A stretch of DNA of 64,000 bases from Pseudomonadota bacterium. Lineage in GTDB: Bacteria > Pseudomonadota > Gammaproteobacteria > Steroidobacterales > Steroidobacteraceae. Positions 62,586-64,000 of this stretch are shown here, in pieces. Numbering within the stretch: position 1 is the first letter of the stretch; each line of letters starts with the position of its first letter. Location: NCBI GenBank assembly GCA_023423935.1, contig JAFAEQ010000075.1:124001-188000 (forward strand), written 5' to 3'. A program made the translations under genes and the position numbers. The notes beneath the pieces were generated by a model. The model searched no databases. It was not told where the DNA came from and saw only the letters and a program-made list of their open reading frames with translations.

Positions 62586-62972
62586 ATGGTTGCGGATAAG
62601 AAACTTGGATTGGTCGAAGCATTCAAAGTCTACGGAGCAAAACTTCACAACCCTCGATGGGCGGTTTCGTCTATAGCGACGGACGGGGCCGTGGTTATCA
62701 GTTGCTGGGAGAACTTCTTTCAGAAGGGAATGCGCTACGTCGACACTTTGTCTCGATGGGCTGACAACAATCCTGCAGGCCGTGACCTTCTCAAGAGTCA
62801 CATAGAACAAGCGGTGCGGGACGACTTGCCAGTCAGACTGGTGATTGCTCACTGGGCGACGAGTGGTCCGCGCACAGCGGACTACTTCCACGTTCGGCCG
62901 GACCTGGTTGGTCGCATTACTGAATTCGACGGCGACAAATTTATCATCGAGTTCAAGAAGAAGACCGCTTGA
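62586..62972 (+). CDS. uncharacterised 128-residue island protein
   Basis: 128 residues with a strong RBS (GAGGGGGA, 3 bases before ATG). The sequence looks like one compact alpha/beta domain: KLGLVEAFKVYGAKLHNPRW, ISCWENFFQKGMRYVDTLSRW, RDLLKSHIEQAVRDDLPVRLVIAHW and a C-terminal VRPDLVGRITEFDGDKFIIEFKKK. No membrane segment, signal peptide or known catalytic motif is seen. I do not recognise the family. Base composition is lower in GC than the neighbouring glmS. Convergent with the gene at 63068; probably cargo of the accessory segment. Confidence 0.7.
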   Translation: MVADKKLGLVEAFKVYGAKLHNPRWAVSSIATDGAVVISCWENFFQKGMRYVDTLSRWADNNPAGRDLLKSHIEQAVRDDLPVRLVIAHWATSGPRTADYFHVRPDLVGRITEFDGDKFIIEFKKKTA

Positions 62973-63067
62973 GAAGTGTGCATGCGCCGATCCACGAGGG
63001 GTGACCGCACGCCACCCTTGGCGCAACTCACCTCATCCCGTGCGTGCAAGGAAACGAACTCTACCTG

Positions 63068-63997
63068 TCAGGCCTGCCTTTCCTTGCCGGAAGTGCTTGG
63101 GTCACTCCGGCGTAGCACCCGCCATTTGCTGGCGACCTCCATCGTAGATCGCGGTTCGTACGTGAACGCGAGAGGCATTCGACAATGCACCGGCTTCTTC
63201 AAATTCCTCGCCGAGATAGAGCAATGGATGTGCGACTTACGAGGCGACACACTCGGAGGGACGAGCAGCCAAATCCGGAAGAGTTGCGAACCGTGCTGAT
63301 GTCTAAATTCGATCTGGCTGAACGTACAGCTACTTCGCGGGCCAGACTCTTCATCCTCCCGGTAGAAGGAATGACGATCACGGTTCGCTACGCTGGGGAT
63401 TAACTGCCGATGCGGCAATCTGACATTCTCGCCGGAAGGACCAAGGTGTGACGGAGCAAAGTCGGGCCACGAGTTGATTCTCCCCAAACCAGACAGCACG
63501 TACGAACCCTTCGGTGGTCGGGGAGGAGGCTCGAACTCAGCCTTCGTCTTGAGCTTGCCAAGACTGCGAATGAAGTTGGGACTCTTTCCGTCCGTTGAAA
63601 CCCACATCTTCACGCCAGCGTGTGCCGTTATTCGCACCAGGACCTCGTCCGCAGGACAGTATCCTGAATTCAGTATCTCCAAGCAGAGCGGCGTGATGCG
63701 AGTAGATACATTGAGCAGGAAGCTCAGGCGTCCAAGCTGATGCTTTACGGCCTCAACCCAAGAGTCGTACTTGATGGGGTACTCCTGGATTTCCTGTTGC
63801 GAGGGTGCTCGCCACTCGTGAAGCGAAGCGACGATGCTATCAAATGCACTGTCGTATCCGGAACGCTTCGGAGGAGAGGTCCCAAGGTCCGTTGCCTTGG
63901 GGTGACGAGCTACGATTTCACCGACGAGCCGGGTGATGTCGTCGGGTGCCAGCTCGTCATACGCGGGCACCACTGAAGATAACTCGCGAATCGTCAC
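63068..63997 (-). CDS. uncharacterised large island protein, 5' end at or beyond the window edge
   Basis: At least 309 residues, open to the right edge; a GTG at 63997 could be the start but the upstream region is missing. The middle part, NSGYCPADEVLVRITAHAGV and a following PPPRPPKGS linker, and the C-terminal FRHQHGSQLFRIWLL ... CSISARNLKKPV recall, from memory, uncharacterised proteins with beta-sandwich repeats of the form N-x-G-x-x-PA-(D/E)-(D/E)-V seen in genomic islands. No enzyme motif is visible. The Ser/Arg-rich stretch near 63200-63400 lowers confidence that the whole frame is intact. Confidence 0.55.
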   Translation of the reverse strand: MTIRELSSVVPAYDELAPDDITRLVGEIVARHPKATDLGTSPPKRSGYDSAFDSIVASLHEWRAPSQQEIQEYPIKYDSWVEAVKHQLGRLSFLLNVSTRITPLCLEILNSGYCPADEVLVRITAHAGVKMWVSTDGKSPNFIRSLGKLKTKAEFEPPPRPPKGSYVLSGLGRINSWPDFAPSHLGPSGENVRLPHRQLIPSVANRDRHSFYREDEESGPRSSCTFSQIEFRHQHGSQLFRIWLLVPPSVSPRKSHIHCSISARNLKKPVHCRMPLAFTYEPRSTMEVASKWRVLRRSDPSTSGKERQA

Positions 63998-64000
63998 ACC

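Noticed and set aside
62586..63026. Open frame on the minus strand opposite the 128-residue gene
   Set aside because: It is the antisense shadow: the plus-strand gene has a strong RBS and protein-like composition, the minus reading is Arg/Ser/Cys-rich.
63224..63403. Plus-strand frame ending in LPVEGMTITVRYAGD
   Set aside because: It overlaps the longer minus-strand gene, has no good ribosome-binding site, and the minus-strand C-terminal motif pattern seemed more protein-like. The choice is not certain.

Overview
The window is GC-rich chromosomal DNA of a gammaproteobacterium. Its gene neighbourhoods (rpoZ-spoT-ridA-recG-ubiA, rsmG-parA-parB-atpIBEFHAGDC-glmU-glmS, tatABC, two haem-copper oxidase clusters) and its intergenic repeat style fit the Steroidobacteraceae/Nevskiales/Xanthomonadales side of the class. 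That placement is inferred from gene order and memory, not from a search. The rsmG-par-atp-glm block usually lies near oriC; no oriC, tRNA, rRNA, CRISPR array or prophage was seen.

Layout. 1-4.3 kb: tail of an S41 protease, a diguanylate cyclase, MAPEG and holin-like membrane proteins, and an OPT transporter. 4.4-7.8 kb: an ACE-like M2 peptidase and a POT peptide transporter, which with OPT suggest peptide use. 8-10 kb: tatCBA and dtd. 10.3-19 kb: a TPR lipoprotein, PBP1b, the TrkH/TrkA potassium system and UvrD. 19-36 kb: respiratory block with haem O and haem A synthases, a caa3-type oxidase (fused subunit II, subunit I, two subunit III proteins, subunit IV and a CuA-less subunit II-like protein), then SCO, SURF1 and an aa3-type oxidase with CtaG and a 41-residue assembly protein that starts at GTG. 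36-46 kb: bioC/bioB, comF, ubiA, recG, ridA, spoT, rpoZ. 46-62 kb: a dihaem cytochrome c, AcuI/YhdH-type reductase, rsmG, parAB, the full F1Fo ATP synthase operon, glmU and glmS. 62-64 kb: a compositionally different accessory segment just after glmS. It begins with three copies of a GACAAATAGTC-type motif resembling TnsB-binding sites at Tn7-like transposon ends, followed by unrecognised cargo-like genes.

The most unusual structure is between the genes. Sixteen loci carry short-period arrays (7, 8 or 9 bases). Fifteen of them have a 5' arm, a non-repetitive centre and a 3' arm made of the reverse complement of the same unit; one shows a single arm. At least five unit families occur: TAGG heptads, GTGAT nonamers, TGAGTAA heptads, GCTAGTC octads and CACGGGG nonamers. 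Arms run up to start codons, supply stop codons, enclose REP palindromes, terminators or promoters, and split the ATP synthase operon at three junctions (A/G, G/D, D/C). This and the Tn7-like end after glmS are the two signals most worth following.
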